Assembly: GCF_902459645.1 (NCBI RefSeq)
Contig: NZ_CABPSK010000001.1
Coordinates: forward strand, 186,001-250,000
Length of the DNA stretch: 64,000 bases
Source: Pandoraea pneumonica
GTDB taxonomy: Bacteria > Pseudomonadota > Gammaproteobacteria > Burkholderiales > Burkholderiaceae
Reading direction: 5' to 3'
Every line of letters starts with the position of its first letter. Within the stretch, counting starts at the first letter, position 1. Position numbers and translations under genes: made by a program. Of the stretch, positions 34,026 to 43,210 are shown piece by piece. The notes beneath the pieces were generated by a model. The model saw only the letters and a program-made list of their open reading frames with translations, searched no databases and had not been told where the DNA came from.

Positions 34026-34385
34026 TTATCGGAATTTCTTCGGCTGCTGAGAGGGGGCGGCGGTATCGCCCCCGTGCTTGGAGGCCAAGGCCTGGACCCG
34101 CTCCTCGAGCGTCAGTCTTTTCGTTGGAAGCGGTTGAGGGAACAAGAGCAGGAGATTTCTCGCTTGTCCAATCGCCTTCAGGGCTCGCACGAAGGTTTCA
34201 AGTGAGCCATCTCCGTGGGACTCAAAGCGCTTGTAGGTCCTCAATGCTATCCCTGCGGATGCGGCGAACGATTTTTGGGACATCCTCGCCGTTCGACGCT
34301 CGCGGCGAATTCGAGAAGCTAGATATGTACGTATATCGCTCTCGCCAGCCTGCCGCAGATATTCAAGCTCTTGTTCGGGCGTCAT
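34026..34385 (-). CDS. XRE-family regulator divergent from Hachiman
   Basis: A protein of 119 residues. The HTH lies at RMSQKSFAASAGIALRTYKRFESHG. The N-terminal helix MTPEQELEYLRQAGESD precedes it, and a basic-to-polar tail follows. GTGGATAA-type repeats (at 34387-34395 and 34421-34429) lie upstream and may be operators. Its divergent position next to hamAB suggests it controls the defence operon. Confidence 0.82.
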   Translation of the reverse strand: MTPEQELEYLRQAGESDIRTYLASRIRRERRTARMSQKSFAASAGIALRTYKRFESHGDGSLETFVRALKAIGQARNLLLLFPQPLPTKRLTLEERVQALASKHGGDTAAPSQQPKKFR

Positions 34386-34646
34386 TGTGGATAAATATAG
34401 GCCATATTTGGCACCAAACGTTGTGGATAACTATATATCCGAATCGAATTTGTGAAAAGTGCCGATATACTTTGCATAACTGATGAAGCGTTCGCCACAC
34501 TTTTCCGACCACAATAAAGAACTTGCGTGGACAGCGGACATCAGCAACGCATAGCATTTCGACCAAGAGCACCGCGCCGCCTCTGAGGTCAACCGAGCGG
34601 AAGTCACAAATCAAGAAAGTGCGCCAATATCTTTGACGGACACGTA

Positions 34647-35486
34647 ATGACGGGGGCTTTTTTTAACGTTGTTGTTGATGACATTGACCGAAAGCCGGCA
34701 CTGACTGGCATCTGTGCAGGATATGAGCAGGGCTCGTGGAGGGTGCAACAGCTTGCCACCGTGTTATTCCGCTCTCTTCCGGACTTTTGTCTTCGTCACT
34801 CAGAATGCAGGGACATTTCGGTCGACAACGCGATGCAACTGATTTCCTCGGCGGCAAAAACGATGTATCAGACTGAGAAATTCAAGAGTCGGGGGGAGTT
34901 TGGAGAGCTGATTCTGCACGTCGTACTCAAGCAACTCTTCAACACACTGCCAGCGATATCGAAAATATTTTTCAAAGATTCCGTAAATAACACCGTGAAG
35001 GGCTTCGATGCCATACACGTGGTTCCCACAGCAACCGGCTTGCAGTTGTGGCTTGGCGAAGTCAAGTTCTATACGGATATTTCCAAGGCAGTCGACGACG
35101 TTTGTAAAGAGCTTGATGTTCACTTCTCTCGAGAGTACTTGCGCAACGAGTTTCTTCTCATCAACCGAAAAATAGACGACACATGGCCGCATGCGGAGCG
35201 CCTTAGAGCGCTGACTGCGGAGACCACGTCGTTAGACACGGTATTCGAGACGGTCTGCGTCCCCGTACTTCTCACATATGAAAGCTCGACGACAGCGAAG
35301 CACGCCGCACTAAGCGAACAATACAAAGCAGAAATGCTCATTGAACTAGAGAAGCATTATTCCCGCTTTGTCAGCAAGAACCGCCTTACGACAGTGACTA
35401 TCCGGCTAATCCTCTTCCCGCTTCGGGCAAAAGCCCTGTTGGTTGATGAGCTCCACCGAAAACTGGGGGCTGCACAATGCCTCTGA
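34647..35486 (+). CDS. hamA: HamA, Hachiman nuclease subunit (DUF1837)
   Basis: A protein of 279 residues. The DUF1837 core is clear: RGEFGELILHVVLKQL, NNTVKGFDAIHVVP and LWLGEVKFYTD. Candidate PD-(D/E)xK active-site residues are Glu87, Asp121, Glu138 and Lys140. In Hachiman, HamA is a nuclease held inactive by the helicase HamB until DNA damage or phage DNA is sensed. The last 10 bases overlap hamB. The catalytic set looks complete, so the system may be active. Confidence 0.93.
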   Translation: MTGAFFNVVVDDIDRKPALTGICAGYEQGSWRVQQLATVLFRSLPDFCLRHSECRDISVDNAMQLISSAAKTMYQTEKFKSRGEFGELILHVVLKQLFNTLPAISKIFFKDSVNNTVKGFDAIHVVPTATGLQLWLGEVKFYTDISKAVDDVCKELDVHFSREYLRNEFLLINRKIDDTWPHAERLRALTAETTSLDTVFETVCVPVLLTYESSTTAKHAALSEQYKAEMLIELEKHYSRFVSKNRLTTVTIRLILFPLRAKALLVDELHRKLGAAQCL

Positions 35487-37594
35487 CCGTCGAGAGCCTT
35501 CGCAAACGCATCCAGTCGCTGGGCGACAATTCCGCCGGCGGAACCTTTGACCTTCTACGCGATATCGCCACTTACATAAATCGTGTCCGAGATACGTCTT
35601 CCGCACCGACGGCTCAAGAACTGGTGGTACGCCTGCTCGATGCCCGTACTCGCCTCGTGGGTTACGAAGACATTTTGATCGAGTTCATTCGTGACGCGGG
35701 CCTCTTTCCTTATCTCGAACCCGCGAAGCTTAGCCTGAGTGACACACTCGCTTATGAAGCTCACCGCCCAGGTGCCAACGCAAGGACAACAGTATTCCAC
35801 CGGATGCAGGCAAAGGTGTTCCATACGCTTATGACCGGCCGAAGCGTTGTGCTTAGCGCTCCAACGAGCTTTGGAAAGAGTCTTATCGTTGATGCCATCG
35901 TCGAGTCGAACAAGCACACAAACATCGTAATCGTGGTGCCCACACTTGCGCTTCTCGACGAAGTCCGCCGAAGGCTCGCTCGGTTCTCACATTTGTACAA
36001 AATCATTACTCACTCGTCACAGACACCGGGTGTTCGCAATATTTTTGTCCATACGCAAGAGCGCGTGCTTGAGAATAAGAACATCCAAAATGTGGACTTC
36101 TTCGTCATTGATGAATTTTACAAACTGAACCCGAAGCAGGACGTTGAGCGTGCTCAAACCCTGAATCTGGCGTTTTACAAGTTGGCACAACAAGCTAAGC
36201 AGTTCTATATGCTCGGACCAAACATCGAGGGCATACCGTTAGCGTTCGAAAATCGCTTCGATTGCGTCTTCGAAAGAACCGATTTCAACACCGTTGCGTC
36301 CGAGGTTCATCGCATAAACGCTGATGACGATGTCGAGCACGCATTGCAGTTGTGCGCTTCCCTCCGAGAACCTACGCTGATTTATGTTCGATCGCCAGCA
36401 CGAGCCAAGCAATTTTCTGCTCGCCTTGCGCAGGTGCTTGGACCACTAAATAACGGATTCGGCGCAATCCACGCAGCTGACTGGGTGAGAGGTAACTATC
36501 ACCCGGAATGGTCGTTCGCCACAGCACTCGACCGGGGCATTGGGATTCACCACGGACGATTGCCACGAGCTCTGGCGCAAATGGTCGTTCGCGAATTCAA
36601 CCAAGGCACGCTGAAATACCTTGTTTGCACATCAACGCTAATCGAAGGAGTCAACACGCGCGCGAAGAACGTGATCATTCTTGACAACAAAATTGCCTCG
36701 AAGAAATTTGACTACTTCACGTTTGCGAACATTCGTGGCAGGTCTGGGAGAATGTTCCAGCACTATATTGGAAACGTCTATTTGTATCACGAGCCACCGC
36801 AGCAAGAGCTGCCGCTCGTCGACATTCCAATCATCACGCAGACGGAAGATGCGAGCGATGCACTCCTCATCCACATTGAGCCCAGCGAGCTCACCGAAGC
36901 GTCACGCGAACGCGTTGCTCGATATTTAGAGAGCCCGCTCCTTGACATCGAATTGTTGAAGCAAAATGCCGGGATATCGCCAGAAGCTCAGTTAGCTGTT
37001 GCGCAAGCGATAGTTCGAGATTTGTCCACTTCCCACACTATGCTTGGCTGGAGAGGGTATCCGGAATGGGAACAGTTCAAATGGACCTGCGAGCTCATTT
37101 GGGAGCACTTTACGGACAGGCGCCGACGGAGTGGCGCGAGTAGTGGAGCTCAGTTGGCGTTCTTGCTTTGGAAAGTACTCGCCGCCAAATCATTTCAAGA
37201 CGTTGTCGCGGTATTCCGCACGGATGGCATCCACATTGAGGATGCAATAGATTTGGCCCTAGACTTCCAGCGCCAATGGTCGGAGTTCAGGGCGCCGAAT
37301 CTGCTTTCTGCGCTAAACCGAATTCAGCAACATATCTTTCGCCGCTTCAACCTGACGCCAGGCAACTATGATGCCTACATCGCGCACATAGAGAACTTGG
37401 GGAGGAGCCCCGTCGTAAACGCTCTCGATGAATATGGGCTACCGGTTCAAATCGGGGAGGTAATCTGGAGAGCGACCGGCGTTCCCGATTCGCTCGATGA
37501 TGCGTTGTCTCGATTGCGACAACTTGACTTATCTACAGTCAAGTTGTCACCGTTCGAGTTTGCCCTTGTTCAAACAGTTCAGGCGACCCTGTAG
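35477..37594 (+). CDS. hamB: HamB, Hachiman SF2 helicase
   Basis: A protein of 705 residues. SF2 motifs in order: Walker A SAPTSFGKS (127-135), PTLALLDEV, DEFY (Walker B, 212-215), TSTLIEGVNTRAKNVII, and motif VI RGRSGRM. The C-terminal 250 residues are helical and unassigned, as in other HamB proteins. Overlaps hamA by 10 bases, so the two are made together and act as a complex. Confidence 0.93.
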   Translation: MPLTVESLRKRIQSLGDNSAGGTFDLLRDIATYINRVRDTSSAPTAQELVVRLLDARTRLVGYEDILIEFIRDAGLFPYLEPAKLSLSDTLAYEAHRPGANARTTVFHRMQAKVFHTLMTGRSVVLSAPTSFGKSLIVDAIVESNKHTNIVIVVPTLALLDEVRRRLARFSHLYKIITHSSQTPGVRNIFVHTQERVLENKNIQNVDFFVIDEFYKLNPKQDVERAQTLNLAFYKLAQQAKQFYMLGPNIEGIPLAFENRFDCVFERTDFNTVASEVHRINADDDVEHALQLCASLREPTLIYVRSPARAKQFSARLAQVLGPLNNGFGAIHAADWVRGNYHPEWSFATALDRGIGIHHGRLPRALAQMVVREFNQGTLKYLVCTSTLIEGVNTRAKNVIILDNKIASKKFDYFTFANIRGRSGRMFQHYIGNVYLYHEPPQQELPLVDIPIITQTEDASDALLIHIEPSELTEASRERVARYLESPLLDIELLKQNAGISPEAQLAVAQAIVRDLSTSHTMLGWRGYPEWEQFKWTCELIWEHFTDRRRRSGASSGAQLAFLLWKVLAAKSFQDVVAVFRTDGIHIEDAIDLALDFQRQWSEFRAPNLLSALNRIQQHIFRRFNLTPGNYDAYIAHIENLGRSPVVNALDEYGLPVQIGEVIWRATGVPDSLDDALSRLRQLDLSTVKLSPFEFALVQTVQATL

Positions 37595-37763
37595 GGCCTT
37601 GATGACTGCCTGAGCTCAACTTACTTGCCCCGGCAAACCAGCCATCGCACAGAATTCCCCGTCGTAATGAGGCCGGTTGCCTCCTCGTTATGAACCTAGC
37701 ACCGATGTTGGGGCATCTGACGTGATGCTCTCGTAGCATCAGATGTTCACTAGGAAAAGTTCA

Positions 37764-37920
37764 ATGATTCCAGGCAGGATAGCCGATAAGTTGGGCAATC
37801 GGTACGAGGCGAAGTGGTTAGTTCTCAAGCTGATAGGCCTAGTACTCGGGCAAGCTCCCATGCTTCGCTTCGAAGGAGCGGACCAGACATCATATTGCTT
37901 ACCGGTGGCGCCGACGTCTA
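37764..37920 (+). pseudogene. N-terminal fragment of a NACHT/Avs-like defence gene
   Basis: Behind AGGAA an ATG opens MIPGRIADKLGNRYEAKW followed by LVLKLIGLVLGQAP and MLRFEGADQTSY. This resembles the first residues of some NACHT-type NTPase defence proteins (GxLGNRYEAKW...RFE). Similarity ends near 37920 and no NTPase follows, so it is a truncated remnant. The rest of 37595-38140 holds nothing else I can identify. Confidence 0.3.
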
Positions 37921-38140
37921 CGCCGATTTTAGTAGCGCGACGATTATTGGATATGAGGAGGCGATTCCGTGGCTGGTATCCGGGAGGTCGCAATGAGTTG
38001 GCGACACCGAAGCCGACTCAATTGGTAGGCGCAGTTGAGCGCGTTTTGTGGCTCGCTGAGGCCGCAGTCAAGGATGCATCGTGGCGTAAGCCTGGTAGAT
38101 AGATAAGCAACGCGGCGATTCTGGCGTGCGCGAAACAGGG

Positions 38141-39133
38141 ATGTCAAAGAATATGACGTACTACGCAATCATTGAGCAGCGCTGCATCCAAAAAGACGGC
38201 AGTCAATCGGAAATCTATGAAAAAAATGTCGCCGAGCATGTTTGTGTTTTCAAGGGAATGTATCGTCTTGGTGAGGAGTTCGATAAGTGTGTTGAGGAAG
38301 CTTGTGCGGCGTTGTCTAAGGTCGCCAAGGATTTGCCGAAAGTCCTGGTGATAAGCGCTCACGGCCACAAGCTTTCTGGCGACCTCGAGATACCCGGGCG
38401 GATAGTCGATGGAGACGAAGTGTCGATCTCCCTTTTGCGCCATGCTAACGCGTTTCAATCTATCCCGGACCAGACCGTAGTTCATTTGAGCTCGTGCTTC
38501 GGGGCATACCCGAATGCGATCACAATTCAACGAGCACGGCATAGCGCTCCGCCAATCATTGGACCGCTTGTCAACATCAACTTCGATGATGCCACGGCTC
38601 TTCACACGGCTCTGCTGAATTACGTCAATGGGCGAGGGATTGGGGACGCTCAATTGCGCGCGTTCGTGGACCATCAACAACAAGCGCTTTCGATCCACGA
38701 TCCTTACTGTGGACGCTATGTCATTGGACTTATTGACAGCACCGGAGCTCAACATCCGCAAGGCGCGGTCGGGGGACAACTGGCGGCGGAAGTTGAAACT
38801 TCTCGTATTATCTTTGTGGTAGATAGCGTCGACTATTCGACCTTGTCGGTGGAAATAGACTCGGGGAGCGGACGCGCCACGAATCGCGCTACGTATAGTC
38901 CTCCAGGCGATGTCGCGAAGGGGTTCTGGTTGGCTGTTCCGTCTGGAGGAAAGCATACGCGGCTACGCGTCCCTCTCAGGGCTTTGGCCGGGTTCATCGA
39001 AGGTGAAGGGTACGAAGCGATGCGAGGCAGGAAATTCTCTGCTCTGTATCAAGTCGCCGGCATCTACAGTGGTGACGTCTGGGCCGAGTTGCTCGAAGTG
39101 AGAGAGATCGGCAACAGTACAAACAACTCGTAG
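38141..39133 (+). CDS. Caspase-like peptidase-domain protein, probably frameshifted at its end
   Basis: 330 residues from ATG. VLVISAHGHKL carries the candidate catalytic His74/His76, and VVHLSSCFGAYPN the candidate Cys119; this H...C pair after strands is the caspase/CHAT-like arrangement, though no family is certain. After LLEVRE the frame quickly stops, while the -1 frame from a GA repeat (near 39103) continues for about 65 residues as DRQQYKQLVDLWIKIEEL... to a stop at 39303. The original protein was therefore probably near 390 residues. Next to a trypsin-like gene. Confidence 0.6.
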   Translation: MSKNMTYYAIIEQRCIQKDGSQSEIYEKNVAEHVCVFKGMYRLGEEFDKCVEEACAALSKVAKDLPKVLVISAHGHKLSGDLEIPGRIVDGDEVSISLLRHANAFQSIPDQTVVHLSSCFGAYPNAITIQRARHSAPPIIGPLVNINFDDATALHTALLNYVNGRGIGDAQLRAFVDHQQQALSIHDPYCGRYVIGLIDSTGAQHPQGAVGGQLAAEVETSRIIFVVDSVDYSTLSVEIDSGSGRATNRATYSPPGDVAKGFWLAVPSGGKHTRLRVPLRALAGFIEGEGYEAMRGRKFSALYQVAGIYSGDVWAELLEVREIGNSTNNS

Positions 39134-39330
39134 ATCTCTGGATCAAAATCGAAGAGCTCCACGAGTTGGCAAACTTCCCCGGCATAGAGAAGAATCCGCG
39201 GCACCTCGAAGTTTGCAGACGGCGAGCCACTGACCTTGGAGAGCTCCAAATATGGCTAGGAAAAAGAGTTCGCGGTGTCGATGTCGGCGCGCAGCTTTGT
39301 TAACGAATCAGCAGGAGAAATGAAGGAATC

Positions 39331-40156
39331 ATGAATCTAAGACTGACCGAGGCCGTAGCGTTCGAAAAGTTCGCGATGCGTTCAACCGTGCCGTTGTTTT
39401 TGAATTGGGATGGACGGGGAGTCGCTTTGGTCGGGACGGGAACCCTCTTTGAAATAGCGGGCCGGTTTTTCATCGTCACCGCGCTCCATATTTTCGCTGG
39501 CTTCGCAGAGGCGCATTTTCAAGAGCTCGCCTTTTCCGACGATCCGATTGACGGAAACCTGCATACGTTTGGCAGCACGACGATCGCGAAAAGCGTGCCG
39601 GATCATCACGACGTAGCCGTCGTCGAACTCTTGGACCAGACCACCATAGGGAAACTCAGGACTGGTTGGCGGTTTCTCACACTCGACAATGTTGGGTTGC
39701 CGACTTCGACCCTTCGTGACGGGGCGCTTCTTCTCGCTGGCTACCCGCGCTCAGACCATTCGCCTGAAGATGGGTGGGTAGCTAATGGGAAGGTCCGTGG
39801 CCGCTTCGTCAGTGCGTACAGCCAGCGAATCCCGACCATCCCCGCTAACGCTGACCAGCCCGCTGATCTCGGTATTGATATTTTCTGCGACTATGGACGG
39901 ACGGCCACCACGTTGGACGTGGCGCGACATTGCCACACCGCCACTGCCGGGAGCCAGCGGGGCATCTGTGTGGGAATTCAACGAGTCGACGGACGGGATT
40001 TGGACGCCTGAATCGTCCGCTCGCGTGGTCGCTGTCCAGTCGACCTACCTCGAAGGCCAATACTTTCGTGCGAAAAGCTGGCGTGTCGTCGCAGAGGTGA
40101 TGCGGCTTATAGACGCCGAACTGGCAGAAGCAATCAACGTTACCCTTAGGGTCTAA
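39331..40156 (+). pseudogene. Trypsin-like serine protease, frameshifted
   Basis: The ATG follows AAGGA. Frame 1 (39331-40011) has FFIVTALHIFAG with catalytic His53 and HHDVAVVEL with Asp94. The serine loop LPGASGASVWE lies in another frame, with the Ser codon at 39956-39958, and continues to a stop at 40156. One indel near 39920 would join them. The read-through product of frame 1 loses the catalytic serine, so the protein is probably dead unless the shift is programmed or a sequencing error. Confidence 0.75.
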
Positions 40157-40173
40157 GTCGCAAGGAAAAGAGC

Positions 40174-40443
40174 ATGAGTAACTATTGGGTTGTCATGTCC
40201 GGTGGCGGCGGTTCCGACACATTCATCTACAACGCTGGGTACGGCAGCTTGGAGATCCGGGAGGTCACGTCCCTTGGTGGGCAGGCTGTTTTGAAGTTTG
40301 GTTTTGGCATCACTCTATCGTCGTTGCGAGACACCTCGAACGGGGACTATCTCACCATCACGGACGGAATTGTCGGCGACAGAATCAGTGATGGCTCATG
40401 CCAAAGCGAAGGTGCGGAAGGGGCGTTCTGTACCGTACAGTGA
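40174..40443 (+). CDS. RTX-like calcium-binding fragment
   Basis: An 89-aa frame behind AAGGAAAA. GGGGSDTFIYNAGYGSLEI and LKFGFGITLSSLRD followed by GDYLTITDGIVGDRI resemble one haemolysin-type calcium-binding-related repeat unit (DTYVFNRGDG...LRFGAGI pattern). A single unit with no secretion signal suggests a fragment of a larger gene. Confidence 0.5.
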   Translation: MSNYWVVMSGGGGSDTFIYNAGYGSLEIREVTSLGGQAVLKFGFGITLSSLRDTSNGDYLTITDGIVGDRISDGSCQSEGAEGAFCTVQ

Positions 40444-40804
40444 CCGACCGCGTACGTTGGTGATTCTGGGTCTCGGTCAATCGAAGCCAACTACACATAG
40501 CAGTTAGCGGGAGATGCGCTCCTGCGAGGGGAGGCACACCTATCCCCTTGAGAGGCAGCTGCGCGCCGGAGTGGTAGGGGGCCGATTATCGAGATCACAA
40601 AGATTAGGGAGGCGTGTCGGGGGCAAAATCTGCGCGACTTTACTGGGGATTTTCGGGAGTGTTTTCGCAGAAATACTGCGTACGGCAAGCTGGGCTACTA
40701 TGAACGGCAAGTAAAACTACTACGGACGGCAAGTGAGTGGTGATGTATGTCACCAAATTTGCCAAAATCCACAGCTGCATCACCCGGGGCCCTTTCCCGT
40801 CGGC
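40444..40804. other. Gap containing 22-bp direct repeats
   Basis: No gene supported. The right part carries the repeat array listed separately. Confidence 0.4.
40682..40747. repeat. Three direct repeats at an exact 22-bp period
   Basis: ACGGCAAG(C/T) recurs at 40682, 40704 and 40726, exactly 22 bp apart (two helical turns), with CTACTA shared in the first two spacers. The pattern recalls iterons or the multiple transposase-binding repeats at ends of IS21-like elements; neither partner is present. Confidence 0.75.
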
Positions 40805-41047
40805 TCACTCTTCGTCTGACGCAGCAGAGTGGTAAGCCTCTATCCCGATTTGCTGGCCGGCTTGATATGCCAGCACCGAGTCGGTTCTCACAAGCCGGTT
40901 GCTCCCAGTTATATGGTGTAGTTTGAGCTTGCCTTGGTCGATGAGCTTGGCGACGTGCGTCTGGGAGACGAACAGCATCTTCGCTGCGTCCGCGATGGAC
41001 ATGAATTCGTCGTCCTCTCGACTCGACTTCTTCTTACCTTTCGACAT
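40805..41047 (-). CDS. Excisionase-type HTH protein, 80 aa
   Basis: Starts behind AAGGA (7 bases) as MSKGKKKSSREDD. The winged helix is FMSIADAAKMLFVSQTHVAKLIDQGKL plus RLVRTDSVLAYQ, the helix_turn_helix_17/excisionase family pattern. Such proteins serve as excisionases or antitoxins. It is 215 bases downstream of the retron RT on the same strand, so it may be part of that unit or independent. Confidence 0.75.
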   Translation of the reverse strand: MSKGKKKSSREDDEFMSIADAAKMLFVSQTHVAKLIDQGKLKLHHITGSNRLVRTDSVLAYQAGQQIGIEAYHSAASDEE

Positions 41048-41262
41048 CGTGGTGTCCTTGGTGGCCAATACACGATTTGAGCCTAGACTAAGCCACCTAC
41101 AAAGACAATCGAGTAAGCGGAACCCGTGAGCTGCGGCTACGTATCGGGCAGGCAATCGTAGTTCATGCGGCATTGAGCCGTAGGGTCAGACGTAGTCGCG
41201 GATTATGCGGCTCCAATTGACGTGGCCTCGTATCTCGGTTGCTGTCGTCAACTGTCGATGAT

Positions 41263-43068
41263 TCAGGCCGCGGCAGCTGCTAGACGCGCGGCATAGTCGT
41301 CCATTGCGCTCACAATGTTCGCTAGGAGAGGGTGGAAGCCAGCCCAATCTAGCTCTTTGGCTTGCTTCGCGACAAATTCGTAAGCGAAATCAGCCTTGCC
41401 CACCGACGTAGTCGAACTAGACTCTGATGAGAAGTCGAAGGGCTTCCCGTTAAGGCCCTTCGCGATGTCCACTTGTGAAAAGAGGTCCTCGATGCTTCGT
41501 TCTTTGGCGTTGCCTAGAGGAACCGGCACGATGTATAGGTTGGCGAACAGGTGGACGAAGGACTCGTCTCCAGTAATTGTTAACTTCAACGTGTCTTTGA
41601 CCACCTTGAAGACTGTTTTGCCACCACTATCGTTGTCAACAATGAAAATGACCGGTTGCTTGCCCCCAGGTGACTTGAACTTCGCCAGTTCGCCATGATA
41701 GGCACGAATCAGGTTTCCTAAATTTGCCCCGCCGCCGCTACCGCCCCCCAAAATGGTGATGGTGGAGTAGTTGGGGAGATGCACCATCTTCTTTTTCTTG
41801 TGTTTTCGTGCGTACTTTAGTAGTTGAAAGGACAGCACGTCTTCCTTTTCGACATTTTTCTTTACCAGGCTAGGGAAGAGATTTTTGCTTTGATGTACCG
41901 CATTGCTGATATACACACCATCCGTCTTTCCCTCACACACTATCAGCGGTACGGTGTTCGCATAAAAGCGGGTGTATATGAGGAAACGCCGATAGATGGC
42001 CAAATTGCCTGTGGGCTTCTTTTCGTTAGCTTGCTGCCCTGGATAGTTGTATGGATGCCTTTTGATATCTGTACGAAAAACGCTGTCAACGGAATGGATA
42101 AAACCCAACATTCCATGAAGCTTCGCCGGCGTTCCTTCTTCCTCGAACGTCTGTAGTTTGCCATGCACGTCAGGGACTTGGCGTTTGACTGTGTATTTGC
42201 CGTTCTTGACAAGGGACGCCACGTAAGCCCGCACGAGATACCTATACTCGGTGCTGACGTTTACCTTCTTGTTCACGACGAGTCCCGTGACCTGTTGTCT
42301 GGAGTCTCGATATTGCATTCGGGTTTTCTTCTCGTTGATTGAGAAGCCGCTTCGCAAAATCAGTCGCTGGAGTTCTGCTCCGACGTGCCAGCTGTGTTCT
42401 TTGGAGTCATCACGATACGCAATCGCCGCGGGAAATACTTCCTTGTTCGTAGAAAACGTGAGGTCGTCGGCGTATCTCGTGTAAGTGCAACCGTGCATCT
42501 GGGCTAGCTTGGAAAGGTGCGCATCCAAGATTCCGGCAATCATGTTGGATATGACCGGTGAGCACGGGCTGCCTTGGGGAAGCACCCCATCTCGGCAGGC
42601 TATATGGGCGATGGTCGTGGCTACTTTCGCATCAAACGCAAAATATCTATCGTTGATGAGGAATCCTCGGATTCTCTGCCCCGAGATGCTCGGAAAGAAA
42701 TCCTTGAGGTCAAGATTGAACACGTATCGCCTGTTGCGGTGTGCAGCAGCATTCGTGAGAATGCTTTTTCCCGGACGGAAGCCATGAGAAGCTTTATTAG
42801 TTCTCTTGGTCAGCGCGGCAATATCCACGAGACATTGTTCCAGCGCAGCAGCAAGTTTGCGTTGTAACGACTTTAACTCGGATGTGGGAGCACAAATATC
42901 CCGGCTGCCTCCGCTACTCTTGGGAATCGAAAATACGTTATACCTTTCAGGATCTTTCTTGACGTAGAGAAGGTACGTCAGGTCTTGGTGCTTGATGTCA
43001 AGAAGCATCGCGAGCTCTGCACGCGATTTGGCGCCTTGGAACCACTCAAGTGTATTTTTCGGAAGCAT
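41263..43068 (-). CDS. Retron reverse transcriptase fused to a TOPRIM domain
   Basis: A protein of 601 residues. RT core: NAAAH (106-110, retron NAxxH), FNLDLKDFFPSIS, GVLPQGSPCSPVISN, the catalytic YADD (199-202) and VTG (260-262), which are diagnostic of retron RTs. The C-terminal part has VCEGKTD (377-383) and IFIVDND (474-480), the conserved Glu and DxD of a TOPRIM domain. This RT-TOPRIM fusion resembles Retron-Eco2 (Ec67), an anti-phage system. A matching msr-msd locus lies directly upstream. All catalytic residues look intact. Confidence 0.93.
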   Translation of the reverse strand: MLPKNTLEWFQGAKSRAELAMLLDIKHQDLTYLLYVKKDPERYNVFSIPKSSGGSRDICAPTSELKSLQRKLAAALEQCLVDIAALTKRTNKASHGFRPGKSILTNAAAHRNRRYVFNLDLKDFFPSISGQRIRGFLINDRYFAFDAKVATTIAHIACRDGVLPQGSPCSPVISNMIAGILDAHLSKLAQMHGCTYTRYADDLTFSTNKEVFPAAIAYRDDSKEHSWHVGAELQRLILRSGFSINEKKTRMQYRDSRQQVTGLVVNKKVNVSTEYRYLVRAYVASLVKNGKYTVKRQVPDVHGKLQTFEEEGTPAKLHGMLGFIHSVDSVFRTDIKRHPYNYPGQQANEKKPTGNLAIYRRFLIYTRFYANTVPLIVCEGKTDGVYISNAVHQSKNLFPSLVKKNVEKEDVLSFQLLKYARKHKKKKMVHLPNYSTITILGGGSGGGANLGNLIRAYHGELAKFKSPGGKQPVIFIVDNDSGGKTVFKVVKDTLKLTITGDESFVHLFANLYIVPVPLGNAKERSIEDLFSQVDIAKGLNGKPFDFSSESSSTTSVGKADFAYEFVAKQAKELDWAGFHPLLANIVSAMDDYAARLAAAAA

Positions 43069-43079
43069 TTAGATAGAGA

Positions 43080-43210
43080 GCCCCGTAGACACTCCAACGC
43101 GTATTGGCTCCTGCTCCACATGGCGCCAATCAGGTTGATATCGATGCAGCATAGGTCCTAACATTGTTGTCAAGTGCCATGATTCATGGCAGAAATTCTG
43201 TCTACGAGGC
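43080..43210 (-). ncRNA. Retron msr-msd non-coding RNA
   Basis: Upstream of the RT on the minus strand, GCCTCGTAGACA (43210-43199) pairs with TGTCTACGGGGC (43091-43080) over 12 bp with one G-T pair: the a1/a2 stem that frames retron RNAs. Inside lie an msr-type hairpin TGCCATG-AAT-CATGGCA (43191-43175) and an msd-type stem (CAAC and ATTGGC at 43137-43125 against GCCAAT and GTTG at 43108-43095). The RT ATG is 11 bases after a2. The branching guanosine cannot be fixed by eye. Confidence 0.8.

Noticed and set aside
38144-38956. A 270-codon open frame antisense to the caspase-like gene
   Set aside because: Composition mirrors the opposite strand, there is no ribosome site, and the plus-strand protein has coherent motifs.
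40682-40747. CRISPR array
   Set aside because: Only three short repeats with a 22-bp period and no spacers of normal length; no cas genes in the window.
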